This document shows, one piece after another, positions 51,447 through 60,025 of a stretch of 64,000 nucleotides of DNA. The stretch comes from Lysinibacillus macroides (GTDB lineage: Bacteria > Bacillota > Bacilli > Bacillales_A > Planococcaceae), in contig NZ_LGCI01000005.1 of the NCBI RefSeq assembly GCF_001281525.1, forward strand, positions 1,337,410 through 1,401,409. The letters run 5' to 3'. The notes under the pieces are model-generated. The model did not search any database, had not been told where the DNA came from, and saw nothing but the letters and a program-made list of their open reading frames with translations. Position numbers and translations under genes: made by a program. The first letter of the stretch is position 1. The number at the start of each line of letters is the position of its first letter.

Positions 51447-52460
51447 ATGAAGAAATGGTTTTGTATGCTAGTATTAGGTGCTTTAGCAGTAGTATTAGCG
51501 GCTTGTGGTGGTGATTCAACAGGTGGTGGGTCAGGCGATACATCGGATGCAGACAAGGGGCAAGCTTACACATTTAAGCTAGGTCATGAAGCAGCCGATT
51601 CACATATTAAGTTTAAAGTTGCTGAAAAGTTCGCTGAGGAGCTTGAAAAAAATTCAGATGGTCGTATGAAGGTAAATATCTATCCAGCCAATCAATTGGG
51701 CAAAGAAGCGGATATGCAGCAGCAAGTGGAGTCGGGCACTTTAGATTTTGCCATTTTAAGTAATGGGACGATGAGTAGTATTTCTGAATCGATTAATGGG
51801 TGGTTTATGCCCTATTTGTTTGAGGATTTAGAGGCAGCCGCTAAAGCCTCAAGCTCTGAGCCTGCTAAACAGATGATGACAGACCTTGAAGATAAAAGCA
51901 TGATAGGCTATGGTGTTTTCTTTGCAGGTCAACGCCACATTATCGCTAGTAAAGGGCTTCAATCTGTAGCAGATTTAAAAGGGTTAAAAATCCGTATTCC
52001 TGGTAGCCCTGTGTTCGAATCTTATTATAAAGCTTTAGGGGCGGGCCCAGCTTCCATGCCTTTACCAGAGGTTTATACATCCTTATCAACAGGGGTAATT
52101 GATGCAGTGGATACGGATTTAGATGCAGCGGTATCACAAAAATTTTACGAAGCAGCAGAAGTGCTTACGTTAACAGGTCATATTGTTTTCCCAGAAGTAG
52201 TCATTGGCAGCAAAAATGTCATAGATGGCTTAAGTGAAGAAGATCGTCAAATCATAGCAGATACTTGGCAATCCGTGATTGATTGGGGTGTACAAGAAGG
52301 GATCGCTAAAAACGACGCATTGTTACAAGAGTTAAAAGATTTAGGTGTGACAGTAAATGAAATCTCTGACCTTACAGCATTTAAAGAAGTAAGTAAGAGT
52401 GTCTATGAGCAATACTCTTCAAACGATACCATTAAAGCATTTATTGAAGCGAATCAATAG
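51447..52460 (+). CDS. TRAP transporter solute-binding protein (DctP type)
   Basis: 337 residues from the ATG at 51447, after AAAAGGGGTGG. Lipoprotein signal peptide ending LAACGG, so it is anchored outside. DctP-family blocks: FKLGHEAADSHIKFKVAEKF, GRMKVNIYPANQLGKEADM, then LKGLKIRIPGSPVFESYYKA with the arginine that normally binds the substrate carboxylate, and MPLPEVYTSLSTGVIDAVDT. It delivers a carboxylate to the membrane components encoded by the next two genes. This suggests the pathway substrate is a carboxylic acid. Confidence 0.92.
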   Translation: MKKWFCMLVLGALAVVLAACGGDSTGGGSGDTSDADKGQAYTFKLGHEAADSHIKFKVAEKFAEELEKNSDGRMKVNIYPANQLGKEADMQQQVESGTLDFAILSNGTMSSISESINGWFMPYLFEDLEAAAKASSSEPAKQMMTDLEDKSMIGYGVFFAGQRHIIASKGLQSVADLKGLKIRIPGSPVFESYYKALGAGPASMPLPEVYTSLSTGVIDAVDTDLDAAVSQKFYEAAEVLTLTGHIVFPEVVIGSKNVIDGLSEEDRQIIADTWQSVIDWGVQEGIAKNDALLQELKDLGVTVNEISDLTAFKEVSKSVYEQYSSNDTIKAFIEANQ

Positions 52461-52563
52461 CTAGACGTGGCTGTCCATTCAGCGCTGTTAGAAAATGTGA
52501 GGGGTGGTAGGGGTGTTCAACAACATTCCTACCGTTCTTATTTTGCAGAGGAGGAAGGTAAAG

Positions 52564-53079
52564 ATGAAAATAATAGCGACGATTAGCACTACTCTCTATA
52601 AAATGGAAAAGGTACTAGCTGTTATTTTAATGAGTGTGATGCTAGGGAGTATTGCCTTAGGTGTGGTATTTCGATACTTCTTCGGTAACCCTTTAACTTG
52701 GACAGATGAATTGGCGGTCTATATGCTGATTTGGCTAACCTTTGTAGGGGGAAGCATGAGCGTTAAAAGTGGGAAAGCTGCTAGCTTAGATTTAGTCTTT
52801 GAAAGAGTACAATTAATATGGAAGAAAATCTTTTTAATCGTCGGCTATGCCTGTGCGATCCTCTTTGCGGCGATTGTAGCGTATATGGCGATTCAGTGGA
52901 TTTCAAACCCTTCCATTCAAACAAAAATATCACCTGGATTAAAAATTTCGATGTTTTTACCTTATCTAGCTATTCCATTTGGCTTAGTGTGCTTAACGGT
53001 GCATTCCTTTCATCATTTCATTCAAGCATTTACATATAAAGAGAACGATACAGGGGATGAGGGGAGTGAGGTAAAATGA
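52564..53079 (+). CDS. TRAP transporter small permease (DctQ type)
   Basis: 171 residues from the ATG at 52564, which follows GAGGAGGAAGG. Four transmembrane helices; the family signature LTWTDELAVYMLIWLTFVGG is intact. It forms the small membrane subunit with the large DctM permease. Its stop overlaps the dctM start by four bases. Confidence 0.9.
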   Translation: MKIIATISTTLYKMEKVLAVILMSVMLGSIALGVVFRYFFGNPLTWTDELAVYMLIWLTFVGGSMSVKSGKAASLDLVFERVQLIWKKIFLIVGYACAILFAAIVAYMAIQWISNPSIQTKISPGLKISMFLPYLAIPFGLVCLTVHSFHHFIQAFTYKENDTGDEGSEVK

Positions 53080-54353
53080 CAGCAACGCTAATTGTATTTT
53101 TTCTGCTGCTATTATTAAAAGTGCCAATTGCCTTAATTTTAGGGATTGTTAGCCTAGTTTATATTGTGGTGACTCAACAATTTTTCTTATTAAACAATAT
53201 ACCTCAGCAGCTATTCTCAGGGGTACAAAGCTTTAGCCTATTAGCCATTCCCTTATTTATGTTAGCTGGAGAGCTTATGAATGCCTCAGGAATTACAGTT
53301 CGTTTAATCGAATTTGCCAAAAAATCAGTAGGTCACTTTAGAGGGGGACTTGCCTATGTAAACGTTGTGGCCAATATGTTCTTAGCCTCGATTATTGGCT
53401 CGGCAACAGCACAAACAGCGATGATGAGTAAAATTATGATTCCTGAAATGGAAAAAGCGGGCTATAAACGCGAGTTTGCAGCGGCAACCACTGCATCCGC
53501 TGCCATGCTAGGGCCGATTATCCCACCAAGCATGCTATTTATCATTTATGCTGTTGGCGCGAGTGTCTCGGTTAATGATATGTTTATGGCTGGTATAATC
53601 CCTGGTATTTTGTTAGCGCTTTCGTTTATTGTGTTAATTATGATTTTAGGCATAAAAAATAGCTATCCAAGCTCTGAAAAAGCTGCATTTCAGGAAGTTA
53701 TTCGTGCATTTGTAAAAATTATTCCAGCATTACTAGTGCCAGCCTCCATTATTGTTGGTACAATTTCAGGTATATTTACAGCAACAGAATCTGCCGCAGT
53801 TGCCTGTATTGTCGCCATTTTAGTTGGGAAATTCTTTTATAAGGAACTTACATTCCAAGAGTTCCCGTCACTGTTAATTAACGCGACAATTGCTACCGCT
53901 GTTGTGACATTATTAATGTCTACTGCCAGTATGTTTGGATGGATTTTAGCGTTTGAACGTATTCCGCAAACAATGGTGGAAGTAATGGGGAATATTTCTA
54001 CGAATCCATGGGTATTTTTATTATTGGTCAATATTTTCTTATTAGTAACAGGTATTTTCCTAGATGAATTAGCGGTGATGATTATTTTATTACCAATCTT
54101 TATGCCACTTGTTCATAGCTTTAATATTGACCCTGTACACTTTGGCGTTATGCTATGCTTAAATGCAACAATTGGCTTACTAACACCGCCTGTAGGTGCT
54201 GGCTTATTTATTGCCTCTAGTGTTGGTAACGTCAAGATGGAAAAATTAATTCGGGCCATCATTCCCTTCGTGCTAGTGGCTATTTTTGTGCTATTCTTAA
54301 TAACGTATATTCCAGCACTCACAACATGGTTACCAAGCATAACAGATAAATAA
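53076..54353 (+). CDS. TRAP transporter large permease (DctM type)
   Basis: 425 residues, about 12 hydrophobic segments. Family blocks: LLAIPLFMLAGELMNASGIT, NMFLASIIGSATAQTAMM, AAMLGPIIPPSMLFIIYAVG and FLDELAVMIILLPIFMPLVH, then GLLTPPVGAGLFIASSVGN. It carries the sodium-driven transport function. Start overlaps dctQ (ATGA), giving tight coupling. It is the last gene of the catabolic operon; a regulator gene follows after 160 bases. Confidence 0.92.
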   Translation: MTATLIVFFLLLLLKVPIALILGIVSLVYIVVTQQFFLLNNIPQQLFSGVQSFSLLAIPLFMLAGELMNASGITVRLIEFAKKSVGHFRGGLAYVNVVANMFLASIIGSATAQTAMMSKIMIPEMEKAGYKREFAAATTASAAMLGPIIPPSMLFIIYAVGASVSVNDMFMAGIIPGILLALSFIVLIMILGIKNSYPSSEKAAFQEVIRAFVKIIPALLVPASIIVGTISGIFTATESAAVACIVAILVGKFFYKELTFQEFPSLLINATIATAVVTLLMSTASMFGWILAFERIPQTMVEVMGNISTNPWVFLLLVNIFLLVTGIFLDELAVMIILLPIFMPLVHSFNIDPVHFGVMLCLNATIGLLTPPVGAGLFIASSVGNVKMEKLIRAIIPFVLVAIFVLFLITYIPALTTWLPSITDK

Positions 54354-54512
54354 ATGCTGTGATAGCTTATATGATAATTGCCCACAAGCGGCTGTGTTGA
54401 AATCGCTATTTCAGTACAGCCCCTTTCTTATCAGCTTCTATTGTATTGTCAAAAGAACATCTTTATATTATTACTATAAGGTAATTTTAAACTATTGAAA
54501 TGAGGGGTTATC

Positions 54513-55154
54513 TTGAAAAGGCCAACAGAAATTGCCTATGAATTTATAAAAGAAAGAATACTGGAGGGCATTTATCAACCTTCACAAAAGCTCATTGAAA
54601 ATGATCTATCACTCGAAATTGGTGTGAGTCGTAATACGGTCAAAAAAGCGTTATTAAAGTTAGAACAAGAGAACCTCGTTGTATTAGAAAAAAATAAGGG
54701 CGCAACGATTAAATCCTTTTCACTCGATGAAATTAATAACTTTTTAAAAATTCGTGAAGTGTTAGAGGGATTAATTGCTTCAGATGCAGCGCAAAATATT
54801 ACAGCAGAAGATTTACAAAAGCTCGACACCATTTTAATGGAAATGAAAAGTCATCTCCAAAATCATGACTTTGATGCCTATTCACAAAGCAATTTAGATT
54901 TCCATGAAGTCATTTACAATGCCTCGCATAATCAACAGGCTGTAGATATGGTCAAAATCATTAAACAGCAACTAAAAAGATTACAATTTAAAACCATTCT
55001 GGTGCCAGGGCGTAATGAAAATTCATTAGAAGAGCATCGTCATATTTTAGAAGCCTTACAAAACCATGATGCTGAGCAAGCGGAAAACTATTTAAAACGC
55101 CATGTTGAAAATATCCGCCATACCATTTTAAACAATTACAATGTCCTTTTGTAA
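54513..55154 (+). CDS. GntR family regulator with FCD domain
   Basis: 213 residues from a TTG start with GAGGGG upstream. N-terminal winged helix: EFIKERILEGIYQPSQKLIE, NDLSLEIGVSRNTVKKALLK. C-terminal FCD domain with the metal/ligand residues in SNLDFHEVIYNASHN and EEHRHILEALQNHDAEQAEN. FadR-type regulators usually respond to small carboxylates. It is read in the same direction as the operon and is the natural candidate for binding the TTGTTGAACAA sites. No such site was found before its own gene. Confidence 0.88.
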   Translation: MKRPTEIAYEFIKERILEGIYQPSQKLIENDLSLEIGVSRNTVKKALLKLEQENLVVLEKNKGATIKSFSLDEINNFLKIREVLEGLIASDAAQNITAEDLQKLDTILMEMKSHLQNHDFDAYSQSNLDFHEVIYNASHNQQAVDMVKIIKQQLKRLQFKTILVPGRNENSLEEHRHILEALQNHDAEQAENYLKRHVENIRHTILNNYNVLL

Positions 55155-55404
55155 AATAAGCATCGATGAAAAATGGACACCGCCTATAGCTAAGGCTAGT
55201 GAGAGGATCGGCAAGTACTTCTTCTGGATATATGGGTGGGAATATTTAACTGTTAATTACAAAAAAACGACATTGCATGATCGTTCTTGTAAGTGGAGTA
55301 GGACATTGAAAAAAGTTCAAAATCTAGTGTTCATTGACTTCTAAATTCCACTCCTCTACAATAAATGCTAGGAGGAATAGAATTCCTTCACAACTAAATA
55401 GCGT

Positions 55405-55572
55405 GTAGTAATAGGTGTAAATTGCGTGCAATTTACTTAAAAGGGAAGTCGGTGCGAATCCGACACTGTCCCGCAACTGTAAATGTGAGCGACCTTTCAG
55501 CAACCACTGTCCTTGGACGGGAAGGAGAAGGGAAGCGATGACCATAAGTCAGGAGACCTGCCTATTACAAGT
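55405..55572 (+). promoter_or_regulatory. Cobalamin riboswitch 1
   Basis: Conserved elements in order: GGTGTAAATTGCG near the 5' end, AAAAGGGAAGTCGGTGCGAA with GACACTGTCCCGCAACTGTAA, and the B12 box AAGTCAGGAGACCTGCC at 55546-55562. All main helices can be traced by eye. The next gene is a 41-codon ORF whose ribosome site starts about 35 bases after the B12 box. Confidence 0.92.
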
Positions 55573-55605
55573 ACACACCATAACCTACGAGGAATAGGAG
55601 GTGGC

Positions 55606-55731
55606 ATGTTGACAAAACAGAATGCTCTGTTCGTCACAGTACGTCAAACGCCCAACGAAAATGAAAGTGTTCATCCTTGGACATATTCAATTTTAGATGA
55701 GGCTTATTTGGCATTGTGTGATGAAAGATGA
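55606..55731 (+). CDS. 41-residue protein under a cobalamin riboswitch
   Basis: ATAGGAGGTGGC precedes the ATG directly. The protein reads MLTKQNALFVTVRQTPNENE, then SVHPWTYSILDEAYLALCDER. It has no signal peptide or membrane segment and no recognised domain. A terminator follows 7 bases after the stop, so the riboswitch seems to govern only this small ORF unless read-through reaches the next gene. It could be a genuine small protein or the remnant of a deleted cobalamin gene. Confidence 0.55.
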   Translation: MLTKQNALFVTVRQTPNENESVHPWTYSILDEAYLALCDER

Positions 55732-55737
55732 TAAAGT

Positions 55738-55775
55738 AAAGGATTTCCTCGACACGTAGGGAATCCTTTTTGTTT
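55738..55775 (+). terminator. Rho-independent terminator
   Basis: AAAGGATT-TCCT pairs with AGGGAATCCTTT around a short loop, followed by TTGTTTTG. It ends the 41-codon gene. Confidence 0.65.
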
Positions 55776-55804
55776 TGCAAATATGTACGCAAAGGGGATA
55801 AAAA

Positions 55805-56527
55805 ATGAAGCATTATATGGATATAAAAATTTGTAAGCAGCCACGGACAGAGGTAGCTAAAAAGGCGAAAACACGAATGGCTGTGGAGTCGCTGATCGAT
55901 CGATTATTAGCAACGAAGCTTATTCGCAATGACCGATTTTTTGAGCAAATTTTATATAATAAAGAAATTGTTTGGCTACAAAATGGCGAGGTGGATGGTC
56001 ATCTTTTTGCAAAGGCAGCGCTAGCAGACCAGCTAAAAACAAAGACAAACGGCTTTATGATGTATATGCCGACAAATCCAATTGTTTATGAGGTGGATGG
56101 AGAGCTGTATCATTTACTGACACGTATTGATTCAACGCGTGCCAAGCCGAATCTTGCGCGCCTGTCGCAGGAGCCCAAGCCTGTGTTAAGTGCTGCTCGT
56201 GTTAATGATTTATTATGCTCGATTGTTATGCGCTTTTATGAAACCTATATGCATGATTTAGCGCCAATTCCTTATACGGAGCAATTAATGGCATTTGTGC
56301 AGCAGGAGTATACGCAATTTTTACAAGCTGTTCAAGCGTTAAATGATGTTCATTTCAATTGGCATCCTCGCGGCAACGGTCATAGCAAGCTATTGCAATT
56401 AATTGCAGACCTACAAATGATTAAAAGTCATCCAGGCAAGCTCTTAATTGATTTTGCCAATACGCATGACTATGTTGTCGTGAAGCCTGCTTATTTGCCA
56501 GCAAAGCCAGCTCAGCAAGCACTATAA
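55805..56527 (+). CDS. Hypothetical protein, 240 residues
   Basis: AAAGGGG lies 7 bases before the ATG. Soluble, no signal peptide. Recognisable blocks: KKAKTRMAVESLIDRLLATK, NDRFFEQILYNKEIVWLQNG, GFMMYMPTNPIVYEVDGELY and VNDLLCSIVMRFYETYMHD. I recognise no family. It follows the riboswitch gene after a terminator, so B12 control is possible only by read-through. It converges with the TetM-like gene. Confidence 0.65.
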   Translation: MKHYMDIKICKQPRTEVAKKAKTRMAVESLIDRLLATKLIRNDRFFEQILYNKEIVWLQNGEVDGHLFAKAALADQLKTKTNGFMMYMPTNPIVYEVDGELYHLLTRIDSTRAKPNLARLSQEPKPVLSAARVNDLLCSIVMRFYETYMHDLAPIPYTEQLMAFVQQEYTQFLQAVQALNDVHFNWHPRGNGHSKLLQLIADLQMIKSHPGKLLIDFANTHDYVVVKPAYLPAKPAQQAL

Positions 56528-56531
56528 GCCC

Positions 56532-56562
56532 AAGCCCTCCAAAATGCGGAGGGCTTATTTTC
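56532..56562 (+). terminator. Rho-independent terminator
   Basis: AAGCCCTCC pairs perfectly with GGAGGGCTT around AAAATGC, followed by ATTTTCAT. Confidence 0.8.
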
Positions 56563-56604
56563 ATAGTAAAGAGCGCAGAGGTGAAATCCCCGTAACCGCC
56601 CCCG

Positions 56605-58542
56605 CTACTGGCAGTGCATCGCTGCCTGTGCTTGGTCCCATGGTACAGAATAGCCCTTGCCTTTTGCACAAAAAATGCTAGAGGATGTATAGTCAGGATC
56701 AGCGTTTTTATCGTAGCCAATTTGTGCGATAACTTCCTCCGCATTATGGCAAATATCATAGCCATCAAATTGGAGTGTCAGGGCGCCTTTGCCATTTGTA
56801 TAGGCAGCAAAAGTAGTGCTATAGCTCATAAAAGTGGCAACGGGCGCACGTCCAGTTAAAAGTACATCTGTCTCCGTTAAAATCGGGTCATTAAATGTGC
56901 CAGCCATTTGCTGAATATCTGTCATCATACGGCCGATAAAATCGTTGGAAGCCTTCATTTTAAAGCGATAGTACGGCTCCAGCAAAATATTGTGCGCTTG
57001 CTCTAGCCCTTGACGCAATGCTCGGAAGGTTGCCTCACGAAAATCGCCACCAGATGTATGTTCATTGTGCCCGCGACCTGTTAACAGCGTGAAATGAATA
57101 TCTGTAACAGGAAAGCCCGTTAATAAGCCATGATGGTCCCGCTCAAATAAATGCTGTTCCACAAGGCGCTGGTTGCCTACTGATAAAGCATCTGCATGGC
57201 AGGCATTGCTAAAGGTATTGCCTGTGCCACGTGCATTGGGCTCCATTAATACATGCACCTCTGCATAATGCTTTAATGGCTCAAAATGTCCATAGCCTGT
57301 CACGGTATTTGCAATGGTCTCCATATATAAAATTTGTGGAGCGCCAAAGGACACCTCCAACGAGAAGCGCCTCATCAATACATCAATGAGCACCTCCAAC
57401 TGAATAACGCCCATAATATGGACATGAATTTCTTGGAATTTTTCCTGCCAAACAACGCGTAAGGATGGCTCCTCGGCCTCCAGCAGACGAAAAATCTTTA
57501 GTACTTCCTTCATATGCTGATCGCCCTGATATTGAACCTTCGCCTGTAAAGTAGGCATCAGCTCATAAGGCTGTGTATACGCCGTACTGCCGATTTGATC
57601 GCCAATATTTGCAGCACTCAGCCCTTTAACAGCAAAAATTTCGCCAGCCTCCACCTGCTGAACCGTATCAAAGCGACTGCCATTATAAAGACGAATCTCC
57701 GTAATTTTTTCCGTAACCTCTCCAACTGTCAATTCATCCCGAATATGGAGTGACCCCTGCAAAGCTTTTAGAAAGGTTACACGCTGATGCCCGTCATGGC
57801 GAATTTTAAAAACCTCTCCTTGAAACGATGCATTCTGTTTAAAGTAAGTTACGGTTAATAGTGGAAGCTGTGCCAATAATTCCTGAATGCCTATATCCTT
57901 TAAGGCAGAGCCTGTAAAGCATGGAAAGGCACGCTCGTCTTTGATCATCGCCTGTAGCTGTGCAAGGCATTGCTCAGGATCCAATGTTTCCTGTAAAAAG
58001 GCATCCAGTAACTGCTCATCACGCTCAGCAAGCCATTCCATTATGCTGCTCGATACATAATCAGCTTGCAACGGTTCATCCACTAAGAGAATATGCTCAG
58101 AGCAATCCTTACGAAGCTGTGCCATTACTGCCGCTACATCTGCACCTTCACGGTCGATTTTATTGATAAAAAAGAAGGTTGGCACATGGTACTTGCGCAG
58201 GAGCTGCCAGACGGTTTCGGTATGTCCCTGCATGCCTTCCACTGCGCTCACAATAATAATGGCATAATCCATGACGCGAATAGCACGCTCCATTTCAGGG
58301 GAAAAATCGACATGCCCCGGTGTATCAATCAGTGTATACGTATCCTCGCCTAGCATGAAGCGACCTTGCTCAGCAAATATCGTAATACCGCGCTGTCGCT
58401 CCAGCTCATGATTATCTAAAAAGGTGTCCTGATGATCGACACGTCCTCGTGCCTGAATACTCTTTGTATGAAAGAGCACTTGCTCAGAAAAGGAAGTTTT
58501 CCCAGCATCCACATGTGCAAGCACGCCGATTGTTTTATACAT
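56605..58542 (-). CDS. TetM-like ribosomal protection GTPase
   Basis: 645 residues from the ATG at 58542, after ACGAGGA; a longer frame to 58584 has no site. Translation-factor GTPase motifs: G1 AHVDAGKTSFSEQ, switch I with ERQRGITIFAE, G3 LIDTPGHVDFSPEMERAIRV, G4 FINKIDREGADV. The EF-G-like domains follow, and the C-terminal domain has the TetM/TetO layout rather than that of EF-G (no separate G' insert, total about 640). Such proteins remove tetracycline from the ribosome. Chromosomal relatives in Bacillales are often not proven resistance genes, so activity is uncertain. No leader peptide was seen. Confidence 0.8.
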   Translation of the reverse strand: MYKTIGVLAHVDAGKTSFSEQVLFHTKSIQARGRVDHQDTFLDNHELERQRGITIFAEQGRFMLGEDTYTLIDTPGHVDFSPEMERAIRVMDYAIIIVSAVEGMQGHTETVWQLLRKYHVPTFFFINKIDREGADVAAVMAQLRKDCSEHILLVDEPLQADYVSSSIMEWLAERDEQLLDAFLQETLDPEQCLAQLQAMIKDERAFPCFTGSALKDIGIQELLAQLPLLTVTYFKQNASFQGEVFKIRHDGHQRVTFLKALQGSLHIRDELTVGEVTEKITEIRLYNGSRFDTVQQVEAGEIFAVKGLSAANIGDQIGSTAYTQPYELMPTLQAKVQYQGDQHMKEVLKIFRLLEAEEPSLRVVWQEKFQEIHVHIMGVIQLEVLIDVLMRRFSLEVSFGAPQILYMETIANTVTGYGHFEPLKHYAEVHVLMEPNARGTGNTFSNACHADALSVGNQRLVEQHLFERDHHGLLTGFPVTDIHFTLLTGRGHNEHTSGGDFREATFRALRQGLEQAHNILLEPYYRFKMKASNDFIGRMMTDIQQMAGTFNDPILTETDVLLTGRAPVATFMSYSTTFAAYTNGKGALTLQFDGYDICHNAEEVIAQIGYDKNADPDYTSSSIFCAKGKGYSVPWDQAQAAMHCQ

Positions 58543-58589
58543 CTTAAATCCTCGTTTCCATTGCTTTTTTCGTTTTGTAATCAAATACT

Positions 58590-58616
58590 ATCATAAATAT
58601 TCGGCCTTTATGTCAA
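58590..58616 (-). promoter_or_regulatory. Possible promoter of the TetM-like gene
   Basis: On the minus strand TTGACA (58616-58611) is followed by TATGAT (58595-58590). The spacing of 15 bases is shorter than ideal. Confidence 0.35.
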
Positions 58617-58711
58617 AATAGTGCTAAGATAAGTATGATTATTGATTTATGCATTGCCATAAAAATATTCTTCTGCTAGTCTATCAATAGTATGAATAAT
58701 CATAAAACATA

Positions 58712-58885
58712 TTGGTGCAAATAGCATTTGTTATTTGCTTAAAAGGGAAATCGGTGCAATTCCGATGCTGTCCCGCAACTGTAAATGGGGAGTCTATACA
58801 ATATGCCACTGTAGCGTCATGCTACGGGAAGGCGTATAGATGATGAACCTAAGCCAGGAGACCTGCCAGTATAGATGGATGAACT
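58712..58885 (+). promoter_or_regulatory. Cobalamin riboswitch 2
   Basis: Same conserved elements as the first: GGTGCAAATAGCATTTG, AAAAGGGAAATCGGTGCAAT with GATGCTGTCCCGCAACTGTAA, and the B12 box AAGCCAGGAGACCTGCC at 58851-58867. A terminator stem with a T7 run lies at 58944-58971, between the aptamer and the substrate-binding-protein gene, so it probably works by transcription termination when cobalamin is bound. Confidence 0.92.
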
Positions 58886-58943
58886 ACGAACCACGAGGAT
58901 GGGGATAGTGATAAAGGTTGACGAACCATTTTTTCACTATGCT

Positions 58944-58971
58944 ACCCTCTTGGTGACAAGAGGGTTTTTTT
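58944..58971 (+). terminator. Riboswitch-linked terminator
   Basis: CCCTCTTG pairs with CAAGAGGG around GTGA and is followed by TTTTTTT. It is the expression-platform terminator of riboswitch 2. Confidence 0.85.
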
Positions 58972-59011
58972 ATGCCTTCTTGCTATTTTGATAATAAAGG
59001 AGAACAGGAAC

Positions 59012-60007
59012 ATGAAAAAATGGAAAAATAGTTGGCTTGTGCTCATCATTGCCCTTGTAGCGATGTTAGCCGCATGTAATGCCAACGATAAATCGGAGTC
59101 AGCAGAGCAGGAAGAAAAGACGGAGCCAGCTGAAACAGCTGCAACGGAAGTCGTAATCGACAATAATGATACAACGCAAACCTATACAGAAGCACCAACA
59201 AAAGCGATTAGTTTAAATCAACATGTGACAGAAATTATGCTAGCGTTAGGCTTAGAGGATTCAATGGTAGGTACGGCTTACTTAGATGATAAAATTTATG
59301 AGCCATTGCAAGCGGCATACGAGAAAGTGCCTGTTCTATCAGACCAATACCCAACAAAGGAGCAGGTCATTGATGCAGAGGCAGACTTTTTATATGGTGG
59401 CTGGAAAAGTGCCTTTGGTGAAAAGGGAGTGGGCACACCTGAGGAGCTAGAGGAGCTAGGCATTCATACGTATTTACATACCTCTTCGAATATGACAAAG
59501 CCAACATTGGAGGATATTTTCACAGATATTCGCAATGTAGCAAAGATTTTCCGTGTGGAAGAGCGCGGAGAGGCATTCATTGAGCAAATGACGAAGGATG
59601 TAGATGCGATTCGTGCGAAATTACCACAGGATGGCGAAGATTTACGTGTTTTAGTATTTGATAGTGGTGAAAAGGATGTGTTCACGGCTGGTCAAAACTT
59701 TATGAATGAGCTTGTAACCATTGCTGGCGGGCAAAATGTTTTTGGTGATGTGGAATCAGGCTGGACAACTGTATCGAAGGAGGATGCCGTAGATCGCAAT
59801 CCTGAGGTTGTTGTTGTTATTGATTATGGTGAAACAACAGCCCAACAAAAAATAGACTTCTTAAAAAACGATCCTGCATTAAAGGAAATGGAGGCCGTTA
59901 AAAATGATCGTTTCGTGATCCTACCACTATCAGCAGCGTCTGAGGGGGTACGTGCAGCAGAGGCGTTTGAAATTTTAGCAAAAGGCTTCTATCCTGATAA
60001 TTTTTAA
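59012..60007 (+). CDS. BtuF-like cobalamin/iron-type ABC substrate-binding protein
   Basis: 331 residues from the ATG at 59012, after AAAGGAGAACAGG. Lipoprotein signal peptide with lipobox LAAC. Two lobes of the periplasmic-binding-protein class III fold: KAISLNQHVTEIMLALGLED, MVGTAYLDDKIYEPLQAAYE, and RVLVFDSGEKDVFTAGQNFM, GGQNVFGDVESGWTTVSKED. Riboswitch control argues for a cobalamin or cobinamide ligand rather than an iron siderophore. No permease or ATPase gene follows, so the transporter core must be elsewhere. Confidence 0.8.
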   Translation: MKKWKNSWLVLIIALVAMLAACNANDKSESAEQEEKTEPAETAATEVVIDNNDTTQTYTEAPTKAISLNQHVTEIMLALGLEDSMVGTAYLDDKIYEPLQAAYEKVPVLSDQYPTKEQVIDAEADFLYGGWKSAFGEKGVGTPEELEELGIHTYLHTSSNMTKPTLEDIFTDIRNVAKIFRVEERGEAFIEQMTKDVDAIRAKLPQDGEDLRVLVFDSGEKDVFTAGQNFMNELVTIAGGQNVFGDVESGWTTVSKEDAVDRNPEVVVVIDYGETTAQQKIDFLKNDPALKEMEAVKNDRFVILPLSAASEGVRAAEAFEILAKGFYPDNF

Positions 60008-60025
60008 GAAGGAGCCATTATATAG

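Noticed and set aside
55141-55344. 67-codon ORF after the GntR gene
   Set aside because: Overlaps the end of the GntR gene, no ribosome site, no protein-like pattern.
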